A stretch of DNA of 64,000 bases from Pogostemon cablin (lineage: Eukaryota > Streptophyta > Magnoliopsida > Lamiales > Lamiaceae). The stretch spans positions 11,026,314-11,090,313 of the forward strand of contig CM043005.1 of assembly GCA_023678885.1 (NCBI GenBank). The letters run 5' to 3'. Every line of letters begins with the position of its first letter. Positions within the stretch are counted from its first letter, which is position 1. Positions 37,431-50,309 of the stretch are shown piece after piece. Below the pieces are notes generated by a model. It was not told where the DNA came from, ran no database searches, and saw only the letters and a list, made by a program, of their open reading frames with translations. The position numbers were made by a program, and so were the translations under genes.

Positions 37431-37639
37431 GATGGTTTCGTGGTGAAACGTGAGACGTTAGGTAGGGTTCGTGCTATTCTTGTATTTAATTATCGAATAC
37501 AAAGCATGTTTATTTGGAGTTGTATATGTGTGGATTATCATAATTCCTTTGTGCTTTGTCGATGATTTTGGCATGAATTTATCCAATGGTAAGTGTGATT
37601 GTAAGAATTTTTTCGTAATTACTGGGTACAACACACGCA

Positions 37640-38587
37640 CATCCTGAAACTCCATCTGCCATCATTCACACTGATCGCACATGCTCTCAACCCGTTGGGC
37701 TGTCAACGAACAAGAAACTGCTCCCTTTTATATTCTCATCGGCTGTAAAGAGAGAAAGAATTCAGACGACAACTGCTGGGTGATGAGCGGCGACCATTTC
37801 GATAGTGCTGAGTGATGCCATCGACGAAGATCGATGCTGGTTGGCGTGAACTACTGTGGTGAGTCGCCACGATGGCCAGAAACTTGGCTGTCGATCGATG
37901 ACAGTCAAGTGGTGTGACAAATCAGCAACGACCGGAAGCAATGAACATCGGGAAGCAGCTAACGGCGACAAACCTGGACTGTAGAACCCGAGTGCTTGGA
38001 TCGGGTCGGAAATGATCGGCGATGCGCGATGCTAATCGATGACTGTCGGCGGCAGCGGCCGGGAGCAGTTGTCGGTGGCTGATTGAAAGCATTTTCGATG
38101 AGCATTCAAGCTCGGATTGAAGGCGCAATTGCGACAGTTGTATTGGATTGAAGTCGGCGGTAGTGCCGATGGCTCTACTCGACGGAGGTGCTGATGGATG
38201 TACACGGCGGGATGAAGTGCTCGCGGTCGGCTGCGCTGGGCGATTCGTCGCAGATCCGGCGATGCTGGAGCGGTCGCACGGCTGAGTGGCTGTCACTGTT
38301 AATCGCTGGAGTGGCCGCCTGTGGGAGCGGCGTCTGGTTGCGCCGGAACGGGTGAAATCGGGCGACGGCGCAGCTGGTCTGTCTGGGGTGGCCTTGGGCG
38401 GCGCGATCGGTGGGGATCCCGTCCGGGGGCGGTCTGGTCATCAAGAGGCGGCTTGATTCCGGTGGCTTCGGTCGCGGCTGGGTGCTTCTCGGCAGTGAGC
38501 GGCGATCGGCGGCAGGTGGCTAGCATGTGCGGGCGGCGGTTGCTGACCGTGAGTGCAGGCGGCGGCTGTGTATTAGGGCAGCAGAAT
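37640..38587 (+). mobile_element. GC-rich leader segment of Copia A (unit 1)
   Basis: About 900 bp, far richer in G and C than anything near it (many CGGCG, CGGTGG and GGCGGC strings). The corresponding leader region of A2 (54160-54930) is different sequence, and copy 1 differs again. Open frames of 89 to 124 codons exist on both strands and overlap each other; none resembles a known protein. It may be a captured host sequence or simply a fast-changing leader. Confidence 0.6.
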
Positions 38588-39040
38588 TTGGGCTGCCTTG
38601 TTGGGCTTCCCTTTTTATTTGGCTTTGGGCTGGGATTTGGGCCCAAACTTTAATCAAAAGGATATTGGGCTCTATTTTAATTAAAGTGGATTTGGGCTTG
38701 ATTCTGTAGTTCATGGGCTGATGGTTTAATTATAAGGGCCCAATTCAGTAATAAATAAAAGGCTGACTCAATTTATTTTAATTTGGTTGTTGGGCTTATG
38801 GGTCCAATTTAATTAAAATGTGTTTTGGGCTGCTGGGCCAATATGGATTGCTGAATTTAATTAATTGTGGGTAATGGGCCAAGCATGATAAATTAATTTT
38901 AATTAATGGACTAATTTTGTGCTAGTGGGCTTGGTGGGATTAATTTAGTTTTGGGCTAAGATTATGGGCCATAGATAATGAGCATGATTAATTAATTAAT
39001 CCGCTGCTCATTTTGTGCTTATTTGTTGCTCTTGGGCCCA
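38588..39040 (+). repeat. Array of TGGGCY motifs in Copia A leader (unit 1)
   Basis: About fifteen TGGGCT or TGGGCC strings in 450 bp, spaced irregularly in AT-rich sequence with repeated TTAATTAA. TGGGCY resembles the plant site II element bound by TCP factors. It is repeated exactly in unit 2 at 45634-46086. Confidence 0.7.
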
Positions 39041-40439
39041 AAATTAATTGATCCACTAATTATGCAATTAATTAATGTTATATAACTGATTAATTGATTT
39101 AATTGTCAATTATTGTTGTATATGTAAAAGGCATGTTCTATGTGATTTATTTATTTAAATTGCTGTTAATAGAAGCATGTCTAAATTGTATATTTTATTC
39201 TGGAATATTATATGCATGTTAAAACCCTCGGTAATTAAATAACTAAGTGGGAGAGGGGATTGGTAATAAATTCCCGCGGCCTCCATTATTGGTTTGTAAG
39301 TGATGTGAGTAAACTTGCGTGTTGGCATAGGCCTTCCTCCCTAACGGATGAGTTTATTCACGGATCACTGGTACAGACTTCATAAATAATTATTGTTTGT
39401 AATGTGGCACATAAACTTGCGTGTTGGCATAGGCCTTCCTCCCTAACGGATGAGTTTGTGTGCGGTACACTGGTACAAACTTATAATTGATGATTGTAGG
39501 AAGCTAACCGAGCGCGTGTGTACTTCTCCAACTGTAAGGCACATAAGCTCGCGCAGTGGACTTGGGATCAAATAATGGTGTACACTTAGGTGTAAATAAT
39601 TAGTATCCTCCCCAACGGAGTCACTGCTATTATTTGCATGGCTAAAGAGTAACCGACTATTAATTATTTTGTCATAAAGTTAGGTTGACAAATGAAATTA
39701 ATGGGTAAAACCTTCTCTTGTAAATGTTCGGGTTTGTAAACGTCCACACTAACGTGGCTTGCAGACTCACGGTGCTTGAGATGTCGGTGGATTTTATTTT
39801 ATATTGTTTTGAGGGAAACAATATAAAAGGATAAAATTCGAAGTTTTGATCAGTATATTTATTTGTGATTCTCTGAATTTCGAATGGTATTATCTCACTA
39901 ATTGTTAACTAAAAGAAATTATATTTACTTGTCCAAATTAACTGATTAGAAAAGAATCTTAATTTTGAAATTTACTGCTTAAGAAAATACATGTGTTCTC
40001 TCAAAGGACGGCTCATGATGCCTATTAAAGTCTTTAGTGAAGAGATGAGAGGATCATAGAAATATGATGAACTCATGTAACTCTTCAGATACTTGAGTAA
40101 TTTAAAAGGCGCAAGATCATGATAGAATTTGATGAATGAATTGGAAAAGCTTGGAGTATAAATTGAAAGGGAAACCTAGATCAATTTTATTCTCCATGTT
40201 TAGCCTTGATGTTTTGAGAAAGTTCTACCTGAAATACTAGAAGATGTATATAGTGGGAGACTTCTGACAAAACATGTGGCAAAAGAAAGCCAATTTTCAT
40301 CATAATGTGAACAAGTTTAATATCTTATTTACTAATGGTTTAAACATGATTGGTGATGGCATCTACTGACACGAAGTATGTAGATACTGGAATCACTAAA
40401 TGTTTATCACTGAGTAAGGATAAGATTATTAAGACATGG
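39041..40439 (+). mobile_element. Copia A conserved leader and gag-position region (unit 1)
   Basis: Includes AACTAAGTGGGAGAGG at about 39240, the duplicated cassette at 39295-39480, and a CCTCCCCAACGGAGTCAC string near 39607. These elements are shared with copy 1 and A2. No gag ORF can be recognised; the stretch 39900-40439 lies where gag should end but is full of stops. Confidence 0.65.
39295..39480 (+). repeat. Duplicated leader cassette, unit 1
   Basis: Two tandem copies, about 118 bp apart, of AAACTTGCGTGTTGGCATAG, CCTTCCTCCCTAACGGATGA, then CACTGGTACA. Conserved in all plus-strand Copia copies. Confidence 0.85.
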
Positions 40440-43110
40440 GTAAAACTACAAAGGTAGTGGCTATTGCAGTGGGAGTTGTTTATTTATCTCATGATAAGAA
40501 TAAACGATTGATTATGAGAAATTGTCTTTACGTACGTTTCATAGAAAGAATTTAATTTCGGTTTCTATGCATTAACGGATGGATACTTCATTTCATTTAA
40601 ATGACATGGTCATAGTAATGAGGAATGAGGCTATAATCCGTTAAAGTACGTTGGTGGATAAAAAGTATACTCTTGAATCATGTACATCCCACAGATGCAA
40701 TAAATAGTAATTAATAATGCATCTTCTAATATTAGTAAGAGAAAGGAACCTTCGGAGATGAACTAAACATACATTTGGCGTCTAAGACTAATTCATTTTA
40801 CTTAAGTAGGATTCAAAAGTTGATAGCCGATAGACCGTAAGGTTTATCTGAAGTGGAAACTATCGGACTTGCGAGTCTTGCTTGGAAGTAAAAATGATTA
40901 ACTGCCTTTTCAAGGCTGTGGGGTATAGAGCCAAAGATATATATGTTGGAATTAGTTCATTCTGATTCAAGCGAACCTAACATTATCCGGGCGAGAGGTG
41001 GTTATGAATATTCAAAGATTATTCTGGATACCAATATATTTAATTGATACACTGCAAGTCTAAGTTCTTGGATTAATTCAAGAATTGAAAGGCTGGTACA
41101 GTGAAGCGTCATGAAAAATATATTAAGTCATTACGATCTAATCGTGATGGCGAGTACCTCTTGGGATAGTTAGGAGCTATTAATCAGAAGTTGAGATTAA
41201 ATCTCAAGTTGACTACACCGGGCATGCCCCAGCTGAATGGTGTGGTGGGTAGAAGGTATTAGGCTCTTACGATTATGATTAGATAGATGATGAATTATTT
41301 GGAATAATTAAATTCATTTTATGGATATGCCCTAGATACAGTAATTCGTGAAACGTTTGTCTGTATATGGGATATTCTAGAAAAATGGATAGTGATTTAT
41401 TTAGTCCAAAAGATCGAAGGGTAATTGTTAACACAATGACCAGATTTTTGGAAAAGGACTATGTAATAAATCACAAGCCCATGTATAAGTTGTTCTAAAG
41501 GAAGTGAGAGGAAAACACTAAGTATAAGTACCAAGTGTACAAGAGGATATACCACAAGGTAAACTGCAACGCGTGTCACGTCTGATACACAATTACATGT
41601 AGTGCCTTGTCGTAGTGGGAGGGTTGTGTGACAACTCATAAATATATGTTTGGGAGAGTCGTGAGACTTGATCCCTAGTGAACATAGTATTATCCCACGG
41701 ATACGACATAGCACTACAAGATTAAAATGCGGAATCTTAGTAAGTTGCAATGTACGTTGAAATAGAATCTACGAATTCTATATTAAGTCTGGGAACTTGT
41801 ATGACCACTAAATGGTGTAAAAACCATTGCAAGTGATCATAGGAAATAAAAGAAGATCATACGGAAAGGTGAAAATCTTGAAAGCAAAGCTTGTTGCGAA
41901 AAGATGTACTCAGAAAGAAATGGTTCGATTATGAGGAAACATGTTCGCTAGTAGCTATGCTTATGTTGATCCGGATTCTTTTATTTATTGCTGCTCATAT
42001 TAAATTATGAGGGACAGCAAATAGATGTCAAGACAGCTTTCCTGATTGGAAGTCTTGAGGAAAACATCTATGTGAAGCAACCAGAGTGATTCATTGCAAA
42101 GTACTAATAGCATTTTGATAGTAAGCTTAAAAGTGTCCAGCGATGGACTAAAAGCAAGCTTTGAGATCGTGAAGCATCTGTTTTGATTAGGTAATCCAGT
42201 GGCATGGATTTAAATCAATGAGCGGATGTGTCTTGTGTGTTGTTAAGAGTGACGGAAACGTGGTGGTGTTTCTTGTACTATACGTAGATAGTATCTTGCT
42301 CATTGGAGACAATGAAAGAGTATTATCGGGCGTATGGGTACGGTTAATAAAGCGGTAGTGATGAAGGACTTAAAAAAGGCAAAATTCATCCTTTTGATCA
42401 CGGTAATATGGATCACGTGAAAGGATGTTATGCTTATCTCAAGTTTCATAAATGATACAGTCCATACTCGTTTAGCATGTGTAATTATCTTAGTAAATGT
42501 GTCTTTGAGACACAAAAAGAAGATAAAGTAGATGAAAGCGGTTCCTTATGCTTCGGCGAATAAGGAAGCTTAATCTAAGGAATGCAGTGAACGAAGTTGG
42601 ATATCTGTTTTGCTGGATGCAGAACAGTGGGTATCAACATAATCCGGAACAAGAATGATGAACTGTGGTAAGACATATATGAAGTGCCTGAGAAGGACTG
42701 GAAATCATATATAGACTTACTGAGCAGATTCACTGCTTCTTGTGGATTACGTAGATTCAGATTTTATAGTCAGATTGGACGGTAATAAATTCTCCTCAAA
42801 GGTTATGTGTTTAACTTTAGGAAGTAGAGTCATAATGTGGAGGAGTGTTATATAGAAATATATTTCAGACTCCGGACTCCATCATGGTAAGATGATAAAT
42901 TGGAGCCTATGAGGCAGCCAAAGTATCTATATGACTCTAGAAACTTCAAGATGGACTTCGAAGTATTTCTAAGTTTGCCCAAGGATATCACAATTTACAT
43001 TGATGATATTGGTGCAGTTGCAAACTTGAAGGAATCACGAGTCCATAAGGCAATTAAACACATGGAGCGCGAGTACCACCTATTACGAGAAATCGTATGA
43101 TGAGGGGAAG
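40440..43110 (+). pseudogene. Degenerate Copia pol, tandem unit 1
   Basis: Protease/linker at about 40450-40620 (VVYLSHDKNK, CLYVRF). Integrase is about 40730-41390 (TPGMPQLNGVV near 41215). The linker is at 41540-41720 (TSDTQLHVVPCRSGRVV). RT is about 41820-42430. It has the shared TGA at 42087-42089 and catalytic YVDS instead of YVDD at 42281-42292, followed by ILLIGDNERVLSG. RNase H is at 42890-43110, with a 66-codon open frame ending KHMEREYHLLREIV. Every domain is interrupted, so this copy cannot supply enzymes. Confidence 0.85.
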
Positions 43111-43252
43111 GTTGTTGTCGCCTAGATTGCATCGGATGATGACCTAGTAAATCCATTTACAAGGACCTTAAGGCGAGAGCTTTTAATGGTCGTGTAGTGG
43201 GAGTAGGAATCAGATGTATGGCAGAAGACATGACAGCATAGTCTTTTAGTAT

Positions 43253-43263
43253 AAGTGGGAGAT
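43253..43263 (+). other. Polypurine tract (unit 1)
   Basis: AAGTGGGAGAT directly against LTR 2. Confidence 0.85.
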
Positions 43264-44462
43264 TGTTGGATTGTATACTAAAAGTCTAGCTTTAGTATGA
43301 ACAATGTCATAACAATATTTGAAATGAGAATCATTGATCAAATGATTGCATCTTATAATTTATTTTATATGCATGATGCAATAGTCCATTTACTTTATAC
43401 TGTAGATAATATGTTGTGCGACAACACGCGGAAGATCATATTATCGGTTTCCTTATAAAGTATAAACAGATGCTCACAACTGAGATAGACGGGAACTCTC
43501 TATCGGTATGGTTGTAGTGTGGTTTGGTATTAGCTTGTCTTGGCTATAGAATCACATTAGTGCACTTGTGTGTATTGAGTAGGACCGCTTGAGATCGTTC
43601 GTCTTATACTGACTATATAGTAGAACTTGATCTCAGTTATTATGGAAGTTCTTGCTCTTAATCCCTATACAATAACCTCGACACGTAGGACAGTATGTAT
43701 TTCTTTGATTCATCAATGGGTGAGATTTATAAGTATTAAATCAACAAACTCGGTGAGTTGGGAAGTAGTGCTGTATCTATGGTGTGCTGTTGATTGTAGA
43801 AGGAATCCATGTCCGTCATAGGTTGATGATGTCCCCTTGAGGAGCTCATAAGGTTTATCATGTAAATCTTGCAAGTGGATTAATTTCCGGCATGATAAAA
43901 AGGTTGAGTGGTACTACTCTTGGACGAGATATTAATTAATTAGAGTTGTCAGTAACTTAATTAATTAATGGACATTGAATATCTTAAACATGGGGAGACT
44001 TTCGGGCTCATAATAAGAAGGAGCCCAGAACATAATTTTGGGATTGGACGGGTAGTGCAATAATAATATTTTAGTGGACTGTATTATTATTATTGGATTT
44101 AATTAAAAGCTTTGGGCTAAGCTTGGTTAATTAAGTTCAATTGAGGCCCAGCCCAATTTCTCCTCCTGGTCCCTGCTGTAGCCCAATATAAATAGTCATC
44201 TCAGCTTCTGGAAACCTAACTTCCTGCGCCTCTTTTGACGTGAGTTAGAGAGAAGCAGATTGAGAGAACTCTGGGGATTGTTGACCACCCAACACCAGAG
44301 TTGACTTGGGACATACAGCAGAAGATCAAGAGGTGTTCTTCTGCAGTGATTCAGACTCTACATCAACCCTGAAGTACGGTAAACACATTATTGCTTCCGC
44401 TGATTTTGTTTACTGTTTATCCTAACGGATCACGTTGAACCGCACGATCCAATTGCCTAACA
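43264..44462 (+). repeat. Copia A LTR 2 (shared middle LTR)
   Basis: 1199 bp. It serves as 3' LTR of unit 1 and 5' LTR of unit 2. It has a private base difference (TTCTTGC at about 43650, where LTR 1 and 3 have TTCGTGC). TATA box at 44187-44194. Confidence 0.95.
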
Positions 44463-47400
44463 ATTGGTATCAGAGCGATGGTTTCGTGGTGAAACGTGAG
44501 ACGTTAGGTAGGGTTCGTGCTATTCTTGTATTTAATTATCGAATACAAAGCATGTTTATTTGGAGTTGTATATGTGTGGATTATCATAATTCCTTTGTGC
44601 TTTGTCGATGATTTTGGCATGAATTTATCCAATGGTAAGTGTGATTGTAAGAATTTTTTCGTAATTACTGGGTACAACACACGCACATCCTGAAACTCCA
44701 TCTGCCATCATTCACACTGATCGCACATGCTCTCAACCCGTTGGGCTGTCAACGAACAAGAAACTGCTCCCTTTTATATTCTCATCGGCTGTAAAGAGAG
44801 AAAGAATTCAGACGACAACTGCTGGGTGATGAGCGGCGACCATTTCGATAGTGCTGAGTGATGCCATCGACGAAGATCGATGCTGGTTGGCGTGAACTAC
44901 TGTGGTGAGTCGCCACGATGGCCAGAAACTTGGCTGTCGATCGATGACAGTCAAGTGGTGTGACAAATCAGCAACGACCGGAAGCAATGAACATCGGGAA
45001 GCAGCTAACGGCGACAAACCTGGACTGTAGAACCCGAGTGCTTGGATCGGGTCGGAAATGATCGGCGATGCGCGATGCTAATCGATGACTGTCGGCGGCA
45101 GCGGCCGGGAGCAGTTGTCGGTGGCTGATTGAAAGCATTTTCGATGAGCATTCAAGCTCGGATTGAAGGCGCAATTGCGACAGTTGTATTGGATTGAAGT
45201 CGGCGGTAGTGCCGATGGCTCTACTCGACGGAGGTGCTGATGGATGTACACGGCGGGATGAAGTGCTCGCGGTCGGCTGCGCTGGGCGATTCGTCGCAGA
45301 TCCGGCGATGCTGGAGCGGTCGCACGGCTGAGTGGCTGTCACTGTTAATCGCTGGAGTGGCCGCCTGTGGGAGCGGCGTCTGGTTGCGCCGGAACGGGTG
45401 AAATCGGGCGACGGCGCAGCTGGTCTGTCTGGGGTGGCCTTGGGCGGCGCGATCGGTGGGGATCCCGTCCGGGGGCGGTCTGGTCATCAAGAGGCGGCTT
45501 GATTCCGGTGGCTTCGGTCGCGGCTGGGTGCTTCTCGGCAGTGAGCGGCGATCGGCGGCAGGTGGCTAGCATGTGCGGGCGGCGGTTGCTGACCGTGAGT
45601 GCAGGCGGCGGCTGTGTATTAGGGCAGCAGAATTTGGGCTGCCTTGTTGGGCTTCCCTTTTTATTTGGCTTTGGGCTGGGATTTGGGCCCAAACTTTAAT
45701 CAAAAGGATATTGGGCTCTATTTTAATTAAAGTGGATTTGGGCTTGATTCTGTAGTTCATGGGCTGATGGTTTAATTATAAGGGCCCAATTCAGTAATAA
45801 ATAAAAGGCTGACTCAATTTATTTTAATTTGGTTGTTGGGCTTATGGGTCCAATTTAATTAAAATGTGTTTTGGGCTGCTGGGCCAATATGGATTGCTGA
45901 ATTTAATTAATTGTGGGTAATGGGCCAAGCATGATAAATTAATTTTAATTAATGGACTAATTTTGTGCTAGTGGGCTTGGTGGGATTAATTTAGTTTTGG
46001 GCTAAGATTATGGGCCATAGATAATGAGCATGATTAATTAATTAATCCGCTGCTCATTTTGTGCTTATTTGTTGCTCTTGGGCCCAAAATTAATTGATCC
46101 ACTAATTATGCAATTAATTAATGTTATATAACTGATTAATTGATTTAATTGTCAATTATTGTTGTATATGTAAAAGGCATGTTCTATGTGATTTATTTAT
46201 TTAAATTGCTGTTAATAGAAGCATGTCTAAATTGTATATTTTATTCTGGAATATTATATGCATGTTAAAACCCTCGGTAATTAAATAACTAAGTGGGAGA
46301 GGGGATTGGTAATAAATTCCCGCGGCCTCCATTATTGGTTTGTAAGTGATGTGAGTAAACTTGCGTGTTGGCATAGGCCTTCCTCCCTAACGGATGAGTT
46401 TATTCACGGATCACTGGTACAGACTTCATAAATAATTATTGTTTGTAATGTGGCACATAAACTTGCGTGTTGGCATAGGCCTTCCTCCCTAACGGATGAG
46501 TTTGTGTGCGGTACACTGGTACAAACTTATAATTGATGATTGTAGGAAGCTAACCGAGCGCGTGTGTACTTCTCCAACTGTAAGGCACATAAGCTCGCGC
46601 AGTGGACTTGGGATCAAATAATGGTGTACACTTAGGTGTAAATAATTAGTATCCTCCCCAACGGAGTCACTGCTATTATTTGCATGGCTAAAGAGTAACC
46701 GACTATTAATTATTTTGTCATAAAGTTAGGTTGACAAATGAAATTAATGGGTAAAACCTTCTCTTGTAAATGTTCGGGTTTGTAAACGTCCACACTAACG
46801 TGGCTTGCAGACTCACGGTGCTTGAGATGTCGGTGGATTTTATTTTATATTGTTTTGAGGGAAACAATATAAAAGGATAAAATTCGAAGTTTTGATCAGT
46901 ATATTTATTTGTGATTCTCTGAATTTCGAATGGTATTATCTCACTAATTGTTAACTAAAAGAAATTATATTTACTTGTCCAAATTAACTGATTAGAAAAG
47001 AATCTTAATTTTGAAATTTACTGCTTAAGAAAATACATGTGTTCTCTCAAAGGACGGCTCATGATGCCTATTAAAGTCTTTAGTGAAGAGATGAGAGGAT
47101 CATAGAAATATGATGAACTCATGTAACTCTTCAGATACTTGAGTAATTTAAAAGGCGCAAGATCATGATAGAATTTGATGAATGAATTGGAAAAGCTTGG
47201 AGTATAAATTGAAAGGGAAACCTAGATCAATTTTATTCTCCATGTTTAGCCTTGATGTTTTGAGAAAGTTCTACCTGAAATACTAGAAGATGTATATAGT
47301 GGGAGACTTCTGACAAAACATGTGGCAAAAGAAAGCCAATTTTCATCATAATGTGAACAAGTTTAATATCTTATTTACTAATGGTTTAAACATGATTGGT

Positions 47401-47485
47401 GATGGCATCTACTGACACGAAGTATGTAGATACTGGAATCACTAAATGTTTATCACTGAGTAAGGATAAGATTATTAAGACATGG
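44463..47485 (+). mobile_element. Copia A leader and gag-position region (unit 2)
   Basis: Same sequence as 37417-40439: GC-rich segment at 44686-45633, TGGGCY array at 45634-46086, duplicated cassette at 46341-46526. I saw no difference in the parts compared. No gene. Confidence 0.8.
44465..44476 (+). other. Primer binding site, initiator-Met tRNA (unit 2)
   Basis: TGGTATCAGAGC, 7046 bp after the unit 1 site. Confidence 0.92.
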
Positions 47486-50156
47486 GTAAAACTACAAAGG
47501 TAGTGGCTATTGCAGTGGGAGTTGTTTATTTATCTCATGATAAGAATAAACGATTGATTATGAGAAATTGTCTTTACGTACGTTTCATAGAAAGAATTTA
47601 ATTTCGGTTTCTATGCATTAACGGATGGATACTTCATTTCATTTAAATGACATGGTCATAGTAATGAAGAATGAGGCTATAATCCGTTAAAGTACGTTGG
47701 TGGATAAAAAGTATACTCTTGAATCATGTACATCCCACAGATGCAATAAATAGTAATTAATAATGCATCTTCTAATATTAGTAAGAGAAAGGAACCTTCG
47801 GAGATGAACTAAACATACATTTGGCGTCTAAGACTAATTCATTTTACTTAAGTAGGATTCAAAAGTTGATAGCCGATAGACCGTAAGGTTTATCTGAAGT
47901 AGAAACTATCGGACTTGCGAGTCTTGCTTGGAAGTAAAAATGATTAACTGCCTTTTCAAGGCTGTGGGGTATAGAGCCAAAGATATATATGTTGGAATTA
48001 GTTCATTCTGATTCAAGCGAACCTAACATTATCCGGGCGAGAGGTGGTTATGAATATTCAAAGATTATTCTGGATACCAATATATTTAATTGATACACTG
48101 CAAGTCTAAGTTCTTGGATTAATTCAAGAATTGAAAGGCTGGTACAGTGAAGCGTCATGAAAAATATATTAAGTCATTACGATCTAATCGTGATGGCGAG
48201 TACCTCTTGGGATAGTTAGGAGCTATTAATCAGAAGTTGAGATTAAATCTCAAGTTGACTACACCGGGCATGCCCCAGCTGAATGGTGTGGTGGGTAGAA
48301 GGTATTAGGCTCTTACGATTATGATTAGATAGATGATGAATTATTTGGAATAATTAAATTCATTTTATGGATATGCCCTAGATACAGTAATTCGTGAAAC
48401 GTTTGTCTGTATATGGGATATTCTAGAAAAATGGATAGTGATTTATTTAGTCCAAAAGATCGAAGGGTAATTGTTAACACAATGACCAGATTTTTGGAAA
48501 AGGACTATGTAATAAATCACAAGCCCATGTATAAGTTGTTCTAAAGGAAGTGAGAGGAAAACACTAAGTATAAGTACCAAGTGTACAAGAGGATATACCA
48601 CAAGGTAAACTGCAACGCGTGTCACGTCTGATACACAATTACATGTAGTGCCTTGTCGTAGTGGGAGGGTTGTGTGACAACTCATAAATATATGTTTGGG
48701 AGAGTCGTGAGACTTGATCCCTAGTGAACATAGTATTATCCCACGGATACGACATAGCACTACAAGATTAAAATGCGGAATCTTAGTAAGTTGCAATGTA
48801 CGTTGAAATAGAATCTACGAATTCTATATTAAGTCTGGGAACTTGTATGACCACTAAATGGTGTAAAAACCATTGCAAGTGATCATAGGAAATAAAAGAA
48901 GATCATACGGAAAGGTGAAAATCTTGAAAGCAAAGCTTGTTGCGAAAAGATGTACTCAGAAAGAAATGGTTCGATTATGAGGAAACATGTTCGCTAGTAG
49001 CTATGCTTATGTTGATCCGGATTCTTTTATTTATTGCTGCTCATATTAAATTATGAGGGACAGCAAATAGATGTCAAGACAGCTTTCCTGATTGGAAGTC
49101 TTGAGGAAAACATCTATGTGAAGCAACCAGAGTGATTCATTGCAAAGTACTAATAGCATTTTGATAGTAAGCTTAAAAGTGTCCAGCGATGGACTAAAAG
49201 CAAGCTTTGAGATCGTGAAGCATCTGTTTTGATTAGGTAATCCAGTGGCATGGATTTAAATCAATGAGCGGATGTGTCTTGTGTGTTGTTAAGAGTGACG
49301 GAAACGTGGTGGTGTTTCTTGTACTATACGTAGATAGTATCTTGCTCATTGGAGACAATGAAAGAGTATTATCGGGCGTATGGGTACGGTTAATAAAGCG
49401 GTAGTGATGAAGGACTTAAGAAAGGCAAAATTCATCCTTTTGATCACGGTAATATGGATCACGTGAAAGGATGTTATGCTTATCTCAAGTTTCATAAATG
49501 ATACAGTCCATACTCGTTTAGCATGTGTAATTATCTTAGTAAATGTGTCTTTGAGACACAAAAAGAAGATAAAGTAGATGAAAGCGGTTCCTTATGCTTC
49601 GGCGAATAAGGAAGCTTAATCTAAGGAATGCAGTGAACGAAGTTGGATATCTGTTTTGCTGGATGCAGAACAGTGGGTATCAACATAATCCGGAACAAGA
49701 ATGATGAACTGTGGTAAGACATATATGAAGTGCCTGAGAAGGACTGGAAATCATATATAGACTTACTGAGCAGATTCACTGCTTCTTGTGGATTACGTAG
49801 ATTCAGATTTTATAGTCAGATTGGACGGTAATAAATTCTCCTCAAAGGTTATGTGTTTAACTTTAGGAAGTAGAGTCATAATGTGGAGGAGTGTTATATA
49901 GAAATATATTTCAGACTCCGGACTCCATCATGGTAAGATGATAAATTGGAGCCTATGAGGCAGCCAAAGTATCTATATGACTCTAGAAACTTCAAGATGG
50001 ACTTCGAAGTATTTCTAAGTTTGCCCAAGGATATCACAATTTACATTGATGATATTGGTGCAGTTGCAAACTTGAAGGAATCACGAGTCCATAAGGCAAT
50101 TAAACACATGGAGCGCGAGTACCACCTATTACGAGAAATCGTATGATGAGGGGAAG
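47486..50156 (+). pseudogene. Degenerate Copia pol, tandem unit 2
   Basis: Carries the same stops and frameshifts as unit 1, with the TGA at 49133-49135 and YVDS at 49327-49338. A few single-base differences from unit 1 exist (for example AAGAATGAGG here against AGGAATGAGG at 40620, and CTTAAGAAAGG against CTTAAAAAAGG). The RNase H end is a 66-codon open frame at 49946-50146. Confidence 0.85.
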
Positions 50157-50298
50157 GTTGTTGTCGCCTAGATTGCATCGGATGATGACCTAGTAAATCC
50201 ATTTACAAGGACCTTAAGGCGAGAGCTTTTAATGGTCGTGTAGTGGGAGTAGGAATCAGATGTATGGCAGAAGACATGACAGCATAGTCTTTTAGTAT

Positions 50299-50309
50299 AA
50301 GTGGGAGAT
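50299..50309 (+). other. Polypurine tract (unit 2)
   Basis: AAGTGGGAGAT against LTR 3. Confidence 0.85.

Noticed and set aside
37922..38714. Overlapping ORFs of 60-124 codons on both strands in the GC-rich leader, repeated at 44968-45760
   Set aside because: They overlap on opposite strands, resemble no family and follow from high GC content and few stops. They lie in an untranslated leader.
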